Shown here piece after piece: positions 33,435 through 47,165 of a stretch of 64,000 nucleotides of DNA. The DNA comes from Erythrobasidium yunnanense. Its lineage: Eukaryota; Basidiomycota; Cystobasidiomycetes; Erythrobasidiales; Erythrobasidiaceae. The stretch covers positions 1,716,471-1,780,470 of the forward strand of contig BCJC01000005.1 in the NCBI GenBank assembly GCA_001600175.1, read 5' to 3'. The notes beneath the pieces are model-generated. The model was not told the origin of the DNA, did not search any database, and saw only the letters and a list, made by a program, of their open reading frames with translations. Each line of letters starts with the position of its first letter. The stretch's first letter is position 1. The translations under genes were made by a program, and so were the position numbers.

Positions 33435-33866
33435 ATGGCCGTAACGCGATCCAGCAAGTCCCGTACAAGCAAGAATCATGACGTTGACGCTCCTCCTGCT
33501 GCAAAGAAGAAGACTGTACCTGCCAAATCTGACAAGCAAGGACCTGAGAGAACAGCTGATGGACACTATATCATCGTCAACGGCCGCAAATGGCGAGCTA
33601 CAGACCCTCTAATTCCTGAAGCAGAGCTCGCAGAGCTCAAGTCGTATCTGAGCAAAGGCAGAACTGGAGTAAGAGGCATGAAGAGCAAAGGCAAGACTGA
33701 GCAGGACGAAGATATCAAGCTCAGTAGGAAAACGACAGGACTGGCGAAACTCGGGCTGGGAGAAAGAGGAAAGCCGGAGTGGTGGACAGATACCGAAGAA
33801 GGGCGGCACAAACGATATGAGGATGCTCTGAAACAGCTGAGGGAGCTGAGGGGAGACGTAGTCTGA
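33435..33866 (+). CDS. Small conserved protein with a GRKWRATDP motif
   Basis: A single-exon gene of 143 residues. A Lys/Ser-rich N-terminus is followed by GHYIIVNGRKWRATDPLIPE, AELAELKSYLSKGRTGVR, LAKLGLGERGKPEWW and an Arg/Glu-rich helical end. I recall similarly built short proteins in bacteria and fungi, carrying the same WRATDP and LGERG..WW blocks, but no established function, so none is assigned. No signal peptide or membrane segment. The start at 33435 is in a good context (CTCCATGG). Confidence 0.75.
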   Translation: MAVTRSSKSRTSKNHDVDAPPAAKKKTVPAKSDKQGPERTADGHYIIVNGRKWRATDPLIPEAELAELKSYLSKGRTGVRGMKSKGKTEQDEDIKLSRKTTGLAKLGLGERGKPEWWTDTEEGRHKRYEDALKQLRELRGDVV

Positions 33867-34796
33867 GGACTTTCGGTAAGTCCGTTTGATTAGCGCAACT
33901 CGACAGCCATATCTGACGCGAGTAATCGACAGCGATAATACTTACGTCCCTCATTTCGCTGCTCTCCTCCTCCTTCTTGTGGATGGATCCTCCTTTCTGC
34001 ATCGCCTTATGCTCGTCTTAGATTCCTTCTCTGGGCCAACTGCTGCTCGAAGAGCCTCTCGCCATTCCTGGACATCTGGCTTCCCGCAGCTACGATTGGA
34101 TGCCTGTGCTTCCTAGGGCCTGGACCAATCGCCCTTTATGGCCGGCGAGCGACTTCATCATCAAGTCTCGCTTAAATGCCGCCTTCTGCAGCGTCGAGTG
34201 GCATGGCTCACATGAGCACGTCTCCCACCTTGATGCATCAGCTACCACTCCGCCTTCTATTTGACAGTTTCCTGATCGATACAACGTCGTAATCTTCCCT
34301 AACCCCATGGTATTTCGACGCCCAACAATAGATCCCCAATTCACAGCCTTCAAGGAAGGGAGCGACTGCAAGTGAATGACTATGCTTGCACCACGATACC
34401 ACTTGTCCTATGTGCTGCAAGCTGAGGATAAGATACAATGATAATTTTGCCTCTTTCGCCGAGCTACGCGGGCGGTAATCTGGGCACTACCTCACTTATA
34501 CCGTGCCGTCGATCAACACACCAATCCTCCTCCTACTCCAGTCAAAGCTCGGCCAGCCACTCCAGTCTGTTAACTAGCTTCAACGTCCAACTTCCCTGAC
34601 TTCCCTCTCCTGGCGTTGACTTCTGGTACAATCAACAGGATGCACTTGTGGCGCGGCACGTCGCAAGCCAAGTGAGAAGACTTGCAGTGGTCGCACCGAG
34701 GCGACTGCCCTCTATGCTTGTCACACCAGGTTTCCACATTGGTATACAACGCGACTCGTACACTGCTACTACGAACTCATGACCGTGACAATGCCA

Positions 34797-35050
34797 TGTC
34801 TGACTGCATCAAATGCCGTCTTCTTGGCGCCAAAGTCGATTGCAACTTTTTCACGGGCGATAAGATTACCACCTGCAGTCGTTGCTGCGTCGTCAAAAAG
34901 AAGTGCGAGGAGGGTAGAAGAATCACACAAGCCACCAGAGCCGATAGTCTGGAAACATCCTCGATGAAGCAGACTAGCCTTTCCTGGGACAAGGCAGCAA
35001 GTACCCGGCTTTTCAGGTCCGGCGAAGCCACTAAATCTTCGAGACCTTGA
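34797..35050 (+). other. Orphan Zn-cluster-like reading frame
   Basis: The frame MSDCIKCRLLGAKVDC...TTCSRCCVVKKKC has cysteine spacing (CxxC, a Cys about ten residues on, then CxxCC and a further Cys) resembling the six-cysteine clusters of fungal zinc regulators. It is followed by 45 polar residues and a stop. It has no activation or dimerisation region and no visible partner exon. It may be a gene fragment, a very short regulator, or chance. Confidence 0.3.
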
Positions 35051-35615
35051 TCGCTGTCCCTCTCCGTGCGACCAGTGTGTCTTGCGTGTGATCTCATAGC
35101 TGCTGTTGTGAAGAAGAATTACTATCCAGGCCAACCAAAGTAGATGAAGAGAATCTACTGACCATCAGGCATGGACAGAATGTTGTGGATGTTGGCCAAG
35201 CGGCTCGCAGACCTTGATTTCCTCAAAAAGTGTTCCTATCTTAGCAAAGACCTGGAAGTCGACGCTAGGATCCCTCATGCGCCCTTTGCGGGGCTGGCCT
35301 GGATCCTTGCATACTCATGCCAGCTACGGAAACCACCAGGGACTATCCCATCTTCCTGGAATGGGTGCGCCCTCGCTGCTGCTGTCGAAGGACCAGGGCA
35401 GGGAAGCAGCAAGGACTTGGAATAGCTTGAGTGCTTGTTGTCATTACAGCTGCCGCTCTCGTCGTCGAGTTTGCTGACTCTTTTCCAGTTTCCCTTCTCC
35501 TATCTTATAGATAAGTACACGGATCGCGCCAGTCCCTCCCGACCCACCACCTGGCGCAACCAGCGAGCGTGATGAGTGCTCGCTTGTCATGTATATAACG
35601 TAGGGCCGTCTCTTT

Positions 35616-35669
35616 ACGCTATTCTGCTAGAAAAGCGGACATACGCTATTCTGCTAGAAAAGCGGACAT
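35616..35669. repeat. Perfect 27-bp tandem duplication
   Basis: The 27 bases at 35616-35642 are repeated exactly at 35643-35669 in direct orientation. The region is noncoding, about 500 bases upstream of S-adenosylhomocysteinase. Confidence 0.95.
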
Positions 35670-36166
35670 GACGAGATCCAACGTGACCAATTTGGCATTG
35701 TCGCGTCCAGGCGGCCTAGAGTGCAGGATGGTGGTCATGCCAGTGTCTTCCAGCAGTTGTCTGCACCTCTTGAAGCAGTGTCACGTCGCCCGTGGTGTTG
35801 TCGACAGCGGTAAATGGTGTCGTTTCCAGAGCGCGATTTCCGCATCTAGCGTAGACAGTCAGCTTCAGTATCACGATGGAGGCATTATAATCAGTACATG
35901 TGGAAGGTCCGCCATAGCGGCTTGCAGGTTATCGCGAGATTCGGGAGTTGTTCGCAGGTGAATTGACGAAGAGCTCGCACTTCGCAATCCTTGCGGGTCA
36001 CATCGATAGGTTCGTTGAGTGTAGATTGACGGAGCCGGTCTGCTTTCTTTGACGATGAAGATTCCGCTTTTTGCATGATTTTGGTGTCCAGCAAGAACTC
36101 TGCCGATTCGCCTCTTTCTCTCATCGATTCTCCCAAATCAACAAAAAACCAAAAACTCATTACAAC

Positions 36167-38151
<1,985 letters not shown>

Positions 38152-39025
38152 ACGTGTCTCCCAGACACTATATAGTCTCTCTTCCTTCTCTCCATCTCCC
38201 TTCTACTGCATTTCAACACTTGCAAGCAGCGCTTTTCTTCCATTTCTAGATCTCCTTTCTCACGGCTCAGTATCGCATACCCTTAACGGTAGACAATGTG
38301 TCAAACCAAAATCAACAAATATACAGTAGTAGTACCTTTCAGTGGCAGCCTAGAAGCACAGGGACCGCTTCGTAAACCTTCCTGTCTGGAGAAGGGGGCA
38401 AAAAGGCTTATGTATTTCAACATAGCACTGGGGTATCCCTTAACAGATATCTAGACATCTCTCTTCTTTCATTCGTTTCTCTCGTTATACCGCAGCTAGA
38501 ACTAGAGGGTCGAAGTAGGTAGGGTGAACCTCGATTTCGCAATGAAACACAAAAGAGGGCACAATAGCCTCAACCGCTAGAATAGATCCAGCATCTGTCG
38601 CTTGCAACTTGCTTTCGCGCCTCTTATTTCTTGATACTTGCTACTTCTACCTTGCTTTTCGATCCGAGTGGGACATGCGCTTGTAGTACCAAGCTAGGTG
38701 CGGGTGTGTCTTTAACAAGCAGCAAGGATGACTAAAAGCTTCAGTAGCCTGTTCTGAGGTCTCCTGTCAGGCCACAAGATTTAGTTCCGGTATCATGTAT
38801 ACAACGTGTTCCCCAGCTGCACAACCATCAGCTTTAGACATCAAGAGTAACAGTAAGCTGACATTTAGTGCCGTCAGCACTAATCTGTGACCCTTCTGGT
38901 GTATCTGCATCAGCCCTGCTCATGTTTCAGCCGGGCCGAATCCTTCATCAGCTAAGGCTTCCGGCTCTCTCCACCCAAACTTTTCTATCTATCTCCGATC
39001 CAAGACTTGTGTCTTCGAGCATAGT
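38152..39025. other. Convergent intergenic region, no gene seen
   Basis: About 870 bases between the stops of S-adenosylhomocysteinase (+) and the KH-domain gene (-). Pyrimidine-rich near 38160-38240. Presumably two 3' untranslated regions. Confidence 0.5.
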
Positions 39026-40797
39026 TTAGAGGCCTGGCGGAGGAGGCATCGCCGCATAGCTGCCAGCGCCTTGTCTCTGACCGTATCCAGACGGCGATTG
39101 CTGGCTTTGCGCTTGGTATCCACCATATTGCTGCTGTTGTTGAGGCTGCTGCTGCTGTCCGTAAGGTTGCTGATACGTCGTCTGGTCCTGAGGAGCGTAG
39201 CTTTGCGTAGGCGTGCCGTATGCATTCATAGTCTGCATTTGGGCAGCTGTAGAAGCAGCTGGTGCACCGGCTGCTGCTGCGTCGCCTTGGTAGCCTTGCT
39301 GCTGGTAGTGCAATGCGAGCTGAGCGTAATACACGATCGTAGCGGGATCTTGCGAATCTATGAGCAGGGACAGAAAACGGTCAGAGTCAGCTGATTGTCA
39401 GACGAAAGCACATATGCGGAGAGCTAAAGCTCCAAGCGGCCAGCGTCTAAGCAGTCATGCACTCACGCCCAGCGTAAAACTCGAGGATACTGCGATCGAT
39501 CGTAGGAGCCATAGCCTGCGCTTGGGCAACGATGCCAGCAATGTCGCCAGCAGGAGCTGCGGCAGCGCCGGGAGGAGGTGGAGGAGCCATGCCATCGGGC
39601 TTAACAGAAATCAGTATGCGGAAACCGCTTTACAGGCTAAGCGAGGTGGCTTACAGGAGGGGGAGGCGCTTGGCCTGGAGGAGCAGGAGGATAAGAACCA
39701 TCTGGAGGAGGGGGAGCGCCATAAGATGGCGGAGGCGGCTGATAGCCTCCGTACCCTCCGGCAGGCTGACCGCCTTCGAGTACGTGCTTGGCTTCTGCCC
39801 ACTTCTCCCTCACTACGACCAACAGATCTTCTGCAAGATCTTTCGCTTGATCCACCATGATCTGCTCCGGTCCAGAGATATGAACGTGCATGGGATCGTC
39901 CGACTCCCTGCCTGTCTCAGACTCGATGAAACCACTTCCTATACCTTTGATCTGCACTCTTGCGCCTGTTTCCTGCTGAATATGCTTGACGAAGAGACCT
40001 TGTGGCCCTACTATCTTTGCTCGGATATTGAAGTTTCGCAAACTCTCCAAGCCTACGGGGATCCGCTCCTCTGGCCACTTTCTTCGCTCTCGAGGCTGCT
40101 CTTCGCGTTGTCTGTCTCGGAAGTTGGTGACTAGAGGTCCAAGATCTGAAGCTAGCAATTTCTCGACAGCCGCGAACCCGGCATCGCAGATTTCCTGCGT
40201 TGTTCCGACGATGTGCAGGTAGAGTGGAGGATCCTTATCAGTAGCTTTTGAACGGTCTGGAAGCCATGTTCCCTTCGTAACGACAGTTGCTCCCGTCTCG
40301 GCTTTCACCTGGGAGAAGAAGGCAGTTTCTCTCAGCATACATTTCTCTCGGCCAGGCTGAAGCTGTGCCCACCTCGTCCTGTGTCGAGCCTCTTGTTAGT
40401 AAGTATCTGTTTCGCGAATCGTTGATGTCTATGTCCTTGGTAAATGCGCCTTCGGGGTCGCTGGGTTTGGGGGTCGAGCTGCTCTCTCCTCCAGTAGCGC
40501 GGCCGTACTGGATACATCAGTAGCAAACGTCAACAGTCAGTATTCATCTAATGTTATTCGCCAGCCTTAAAAGCAGCGGTAAAGGGCAGTTAGCCTAACC
40601 TGGGCAGCAATTCTTGCGGCCGCTTGCATAGCAGCGTCTGCGGTGTTTGACGGGGTCGATGCAGCACCATTTGTATCTTCTGTCTTGACTTCTGTCGTCG
40701 CTGCTTCCTCTACTTTGACGGCTTTCGCAGCGCTGTCGCTGGCTTCAGCGCCTGGGTCGTCGTCCCACTTTCGCTTTTTGACGGCGACATCTGCCAT
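39026..40797 (-). CDS. KHDC4/BLOM7-like KH-domain RNA-binding protein
   Basis: A multi-exon gene. The N-terminus is basic then acidic (VKKRKWDDDPGAEASDS), fitting a nuclear protein. Across an intron comes INDSRNRYLLTRGSTQDE, then a KH region with ETGATVVTKGTWLPDR and LYLHIVGTTQEICD, and a second KH-like region: NIRAKIVGPQGLFVKHIQ, ETGARVQIKGIGSGFIE, PMHVHISGPEQ. The C-terminal third is Pro/Gly/Tyr/Gln-rich and disordered, with a FYAG..DPATIVYYAQLA segment resembling the short repeats of splicing regulators. Relatives act in pre-mRNA splicing. The motif order supports KHDC4 rather than branch-point protein SF1, which has one KH and a zinc knuckle. Confidence 0.82.
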
Positions 40798-41289
40798 GAT
40801 GTTACGGTGTATGTATAGTCCTTGTTAATGCGATGTAATGCTCTGTTTCTTGAATCCTTTGAATTGCTTTAAACCCAGATTTCAAGACTTTCAAGCTGAG
40901 CTCAAGGAAGATTCAAACGTAGTAAGGGTTATTCAGCTACCAATTCCTGCAAAAAGACAGCGACAAACGACGAGGAAACAGCAAGACATCTGAATTCTAC
41001 ACATCTGAATCGCAAACGACCATCCAGCGACCCTGCAGCTGGATCCAATCAAGCCAGATCCCAGCTCCAGCTTAGCAGAACCCAACAATCGCTCGGCCAG
41101 CTTGCGCGAACGGGTGGGCGCTGATTGCGCTCGGTAACGATGTATCTGTATGCTGACAATGTTCCAATCACACTCCGTTACCCTCGCCCAGTTTCATGTC
41201 GTTGCGCCCGATATCAAGACACAGACCTCCGAAGAGCGCTACCATCGACCGGTGTACAGTCGAGTAAGATTAAATAACAACATCCCATC
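40798..41289. other. Divergent intergenic region
   Basis: About 490 bases between the KH-domain gene (-) and eIF5 (+). Expected to hold both promoters. No gene seen. Confidence 0.4.
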
Positions 41290-42709
41290 ATGGCGGGAAT
41301 CGTAAACATCGCCGGCTCGACCGGTCAAAACCAGACAGACACGTTCTACCGATACAAGTGGGCTTTTCTGATTCTTGCATGAATGGGAGTAATCGCTGAC
41401 GGTCGCCGGTGATTTTATAGGATGCCTCAGTTGCAGGTCAAAGTAGAGGGAAAGGGAAACGGCATCAAGACAGTCATCCCCAACATGGTCGACATCGCCA
41501 AAGCGCTCGCCCGACCGCCCACCTACCCTACCAAATTCTTTGGCTGCGAACTCGGTGCGCAAACCACCTTTGACGAGAAGAACGAGCGATACATCGTCAA
41601 CGGCGCTCACGATGCAACCAGGTTGCGCGAGCTCTTGACCGTCTTCATCGATAAATTCGTACTCTGCCCTGGATGCAAGAATCCCGAGACAGACCTCTTC
41701 ATCAACAAGAAGGACATGATTTATAGAGACTGCAAAGCCTGTGGACATCGCCAGGATGTAGACATGAAGCACAAGCTCACTACGTTCATCCTGCGGAACC
41801 CGCCCGAGACTGCTACCAAGGGAAGCAGTAAGAAGAGCGGCAGTAGCGGCAAGAAGTCCAAGTCGAAGAAGGGCGAGAACGGAGGCGCAGACTCTCCTAA
41901 AGTCGGAGATGATGGAGGAGATGACGATGCTCCAGATGCAGGATCAGACGATGAGCTCACTCGCAAGATTGAAGCTGGCGCAGCCAACATCTCAGTCGAT
42001 GATAAAGATGGCGATGACAAGGCAGGCTGGTCCATCGATACCTCCGCTGAAGCCGTTAAGAACCGTCAGAAGACTCTTCAGGCTGGCGTTCAGTCTATGC
42101 TCCAGGGAGACGACGATGACGAGGGCGGAGACGAGGACTCTCCTTACTCCCAATTCGAAGCTTGGGTAGCTAGTGAAGCACGAGATGGCTCTGCTTCCGA
42201 TGTCGACATCTACAAGAAGGCCCAAGAGGCCGGCATTGAGAAGAAGTATAAGACGATGCAGTACCTCGTACAGGGACTCTTTACACCCGAGACTATTGTC
42301 TCCGGCGAAGAAGTCGAGAAGCATGCTCCTCTGTTTAAGAAGATGATCCTGCAAGGATCGAAAGACTCGCCTGAGAAGCATCTCAAGTCTGTTCTTGGTG
42401 GTATCGAGGTCTTTGTGGGCATGTTGAACCCTGATATGGCGACCGAGAAGACCGTATCACGGGTCCTCATGGCATTCTACCAAGCCGAGATCGTTGATGA
42501 CGAGGAGGTTCTCAAGACATGGTATGTTGCGTCCCTTTCCTTCTGAGCATAGCTGATTGTTTGATTGCAGGGCATCGCACGTCTCGAAGAAGTACGTCGA
42601 CAAGTCTACTTCGAAGAAGGTCAGAAGGGCAGCCGCTCCATTCATCGCCTGGCTCGACGAAGATGAGGATGAGGAGGAAGGGTCAGGTGACGAGGCCGAT
42701 AGCGCTTAG
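41290..42709 (+). CDS. TIF5: Translation initiation factor eIF5
   Basis: Three exons. The first (from ATG 41290) encodes [23 protein letters not shown], whose basic end is part of the GAP region. The second gives [37 protein letters not shown], and the zinc finger [10 protein letters not shown]...CKACGHR. A Lys/Gly/Asp/Ser linker with acidic repeats follows, then the W2 HEAT domain ([40 protein letters not shown]). The last exon starts about 42571 and ends acidic ([19 protein letters not shown]). eIF5 is the GTPase-activating protein for eIF2 in start-codon selection. Confidence 0.95.
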
Positions 42710-42795
42710 TACATCATATCTCGGAATCATTGGTTTTAGCTTTGCCTGTGCCTTTGCAATGCAAACATCACCCCTCTAGCCTTTATCAGCTGACT

Positions 42796-43147
42796 CTCAT
42801 CGAGTGCCTTGGGCAACATGCTTTGGAGTTATCGATCTATTAGCATACGACGCTGTAGACGTGTTATTGTGAATGTGAAACAATACTCACTGCACACCAA
42901 TAGGGCACGAAGCGTTGTCGGTCCACAGGGCGATTTGGGCCAAAACCTGGTTGGAGAACGAGCACGACATAACGAAGGAAGGGTGTCCGTGAGCGCATCC
43001 CAGATTGACGAGACGTCCATCAGCGAGAAGGATGAGGTGCCGCCCGCTGGCCATGGTGTATCGATCAACCTGATGCTTGATGTTGGAGTGCTCCTTGGTG
43101 TTGGCCTTGAGCCATGCAGCATAGATTTCGATGTCGAGGTGACCAAT
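42796..43147 (-). pseudogene. Inverted partial copy of the S-adenosylhomocysteinase gene, intron retained
   Basis: About 352 bases on the minus strand match the 3' part of the gene at 36167-38151, from GHFDIEID through the following intron and into MLPKALDE. The intron is still present, with its donor GTGAGTATTG and similar body, so this is a DNA-level copy and not a reverse-transcribed one. About 7 of 85 residues differ from the parent, including Asp to Tyr and Pro to His. The copy lacks the start, the NAD-binding domain and the C-terminus. It is fused upstream to unrelated sequence that keeps the frame open to about 43354, but nothing suggests it is a working enzyme. Confidence 0.9.
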
Positions 43148-43577
43148 AGCACCCATTGCACTATAGAATCTCTTCACATCAGCTTGAGAGAGAAACTTAG
43201 TTTGCTGAAAGTTTTGATTAGCGAAAGTTAGCCGCAATTGCCCTGTTCTTGCAACCTTTGAGGGCACCGGCCTGAAATAAGCAGCAGCTATTGTATTGTA
43301 ATTGTAATCAAAGACATAGTTCATTTCCAGATCATTTCTAGGTTGGTCAGGCACATTTGGTAGAAAATCTTCCGTACAGTCGCCTTCGCCTTTGCGGCAG
43401 GAGTGTTGGCGACTTGCGACGGAGGGTTGCTTGTTTACTGTAAAAAGAGCGTATCAGTACATGTAGATGAAATCGTCGGCCTGCCTGCAACGCTCCGCTT
43501 ACCCAAGCTCTGGAAGGGAGGGAAAAATCAAAAAAGTCAGCTCGAGCAGCAACACACAGCGAGAGAGGCATAGGCAT
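43148..43577. other. Intergenic region between the partial copy and the dehydrogenase
   Basis: About 430 bases. The minus-strand frame of the copy extends into the first 200 bases, with AT-rich sequence near 43200-43350. No gene recognised. Confidence 0.35.
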
Positions 43578-45142
<1,565 letters not shown>

Positions 45143-45817
45143 CTTGTTTGGTTTGTTGGCGTTTGTAGGGTTGAAGTGTTCAGCGAGGTTCTCTAATCTC
45201 TTGAGGGACTGAATCGTGTGAAGCAGACCTGCATGATGCCAACTTTAGGGGAAAATGGAGCAAACGAAACGCAAAGAAGAAGCTCGGCGGACGGCGACCG
45301 ATACAAACCCTTATGACCGTTTGTCTGTCATTGGTTTCGGACGCAGGCTTGGCCTGACATCGCAAAGAAAGCTGCTCGATTCGATACCGATTACGCATGG
45401 TTCCTGGCCTATATGTATGCTTTCTCCAAAGATGCGCAAGATGGCAACGTAGATATTATTTACTACATGAAAAGGGAGCCGCAACCTCTAGAATGCCTTC
45501 GATGACCCAAAAAGTTTCAATTCTAGTCGTCCCGGTCCTGCACCTCGGACCTTTTTGCGAAAGCTATTCTGCAAAACGGACACTCTCACCCTCTACCTGA
45601 GATTGATATCTTCCCGTTGCTAGACACTGTAAGAAGCAGCAAACGGCCCCGGTCCGATCACAATGTTAAGCAGGGGTCCAAGAGATCGTGCAGGGATGGG
45701 AACGCGTTGGCACTAAGACCGAGGAGGTTTTTGAGCTTGGATCTGCTCCATCTATCTACTACTTCGTCAATCCTCGCAATCACCAACCGCTTACATCAAA
45801 CGAATACACCCCGCACT
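45143..45817. other. Divergent intergenic region, no gene seen
   Basis: About 675 bases between the dehydrogenase (-) and the secreted conserved protein (+). A pyrimidine-rich stretch at 45730-45800 precedes the latter. No coding signal seen. Confidence 0.4.
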
Positions 45818-46565
45818 ATGCTCTTGAAGACTGTCATCTTTGCTGTGGCCCTCCTTCTTTGTCATCTCAGTTGTGTCTCAGCCGCACATGGTGATCTGAA
45901 AGCTCGCGACTCCGTCGACAAGGCTTCTGGCAGCAAGAACTGCGGGAAATACGAGATCCTCTTCACGTAGGCCACCCAGGTTTATCCAAAGTTTGCATGT
46001 CTGTGTTGACAGAGACTATTTCTCCTATAGAGGACTTCCACCCTACCACCCGGATGTACTGGCTCAGGGATACGATGGAGCAGTCGTAGCTGCTGGTCTT
46101 AAAGCCCAGCTGGAAGAACTCGTCGCAGCTGGCTACAACACCAAGGAACTGTTCTGGGGTCCTGAACAAGTGAATACCTGTACAGGTTAGACTACCCGTT
46201 ACCCCGAGGTACTGAAACTATGCAAACGCAGGGCGTAGAACCTCTCTCTTTGGCTATCAAACAGAAGAAATGGGACGGCGTCGTTATCGGTTTTGGTATC
46301 CGTGGTGGCCCGCGTCTGAATGCTACTATCCATTTCGAAGAGATCGTCAACCTCCTGCGCGAAAAAGCCCCAAAGTCTGTCCAGATCTTCAACTACAGCC
46401 CCACCTCGACCCTCGAAGCTGTTCAGAGGAACTTCCCTCTAGGTGATTGCTCAAAGAAGCCTGGAAAGAACTACGTGAGACCCTTCACATTACAGAACTG
46501 CCATCTAGTTGGCTAACGTCAAATCACAGGGAGAGGAGATTATTTGCACTGTCTGCGCCCAGTAA
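45818..46565 (+). CDS. Secreted conserved fungal protein of unknown function
   Basis: Four exons. The signal peptide is MLLKTVIFAVALLLCHLSCV (cleavage near SAA). After it: NCGKYEILFT, splice, DYFSYRGLPPYHPDVLAQ, VAAGLKAQLEELVAAGYN, FWGPEQ, splice, KKWDGVVIGFGIRGGPRLN, FEEIVNLLREKAPKSVQIFN, YSPTSTLEAVQRNFPL. A 55-nt intron at 46475-46529 leads to a final exon, GEEIICTVCAQ, ending at 46565. The body resembles short fungal proteins built on a WDG..IGFG.RG..FE..N motif, usually cytosolic and uncharacterised. The secretion signal makes this version unusual. Confidence 0.75.
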
Positions 46566-47165
46566 CGGTACTCAATCCCATCGTATCCTTCGTTGCTACT
46601 ATTTCTTCATACTAGAATCTTATCCTGCTTCTTCTCTTAAGATCAGCTTTCTTTCTTTGGAGGTCTTGCCTCGCTGCACCAACTGCTTTCTTATACCCAA
46701 ACGTGTGCTTTGCTGTACTTTGACCATCCATCGACGATGCTGGACTGCTGCGGTGTGCGACGCGGATGCAGAAGCCAATGATAGTACATCAAGCTCGGTC
46801 AGAATTTTCCAATTCCATTTCGATTCTGCTGCAGCCTTATCGCTAAACCTCTCAAGTATGTACGAACGTGATGAACCAGTGTTCTGGCTATATTACCACA
46901 ATACATCGCAGAAGCTGAGGAGCCCTCCCGCGTCCATTTCTTTCGGGATCTCAGTCGAGAGCCGCAGTGTGTATAAATATAGCAGGAAGCGCGGGGACAT
47001 GATTGGCCGCCTCAGTGCTTTCAGTGCAGACAGGCGACACGTGCTCTCTACTAAAGCTTCTAGCCGGGCAGCCGTCTTCTTCAAAGATCTTTTGCATCGT
47101 CCATCTTTCCCTTCCCATCTCCCAAAGTCGAAAGCTTCCTACATCCACCCTCATCGACTGATACA
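46566..47165. other. Intergenic region, no gene seen
   Basis: About 600 bases upstream of the transporter. A long frame crosses it, but its translation is not protein-like (mixed Ser/Cys/Leu with no pattern). Expected to hold the transporter promoter. Confidence 0.4.

Larger units (their letters stand above)
33867..36166. other. Gene-poor stretch of 2.3 kb
   Basis: No complete gene is seen between the small conserved protein and S-adenosylhomocysteinase. It contains an isolated zinc-cluster-like frame (34797-35050) and a 27-bp tandem duplication (35616-35669). Other frames are short and domain-free. The last few hundred bases before 36167 are the S-adenosylhomocysteinase promoter and include C/T-rich tracts. 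Confidence 0.5.
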
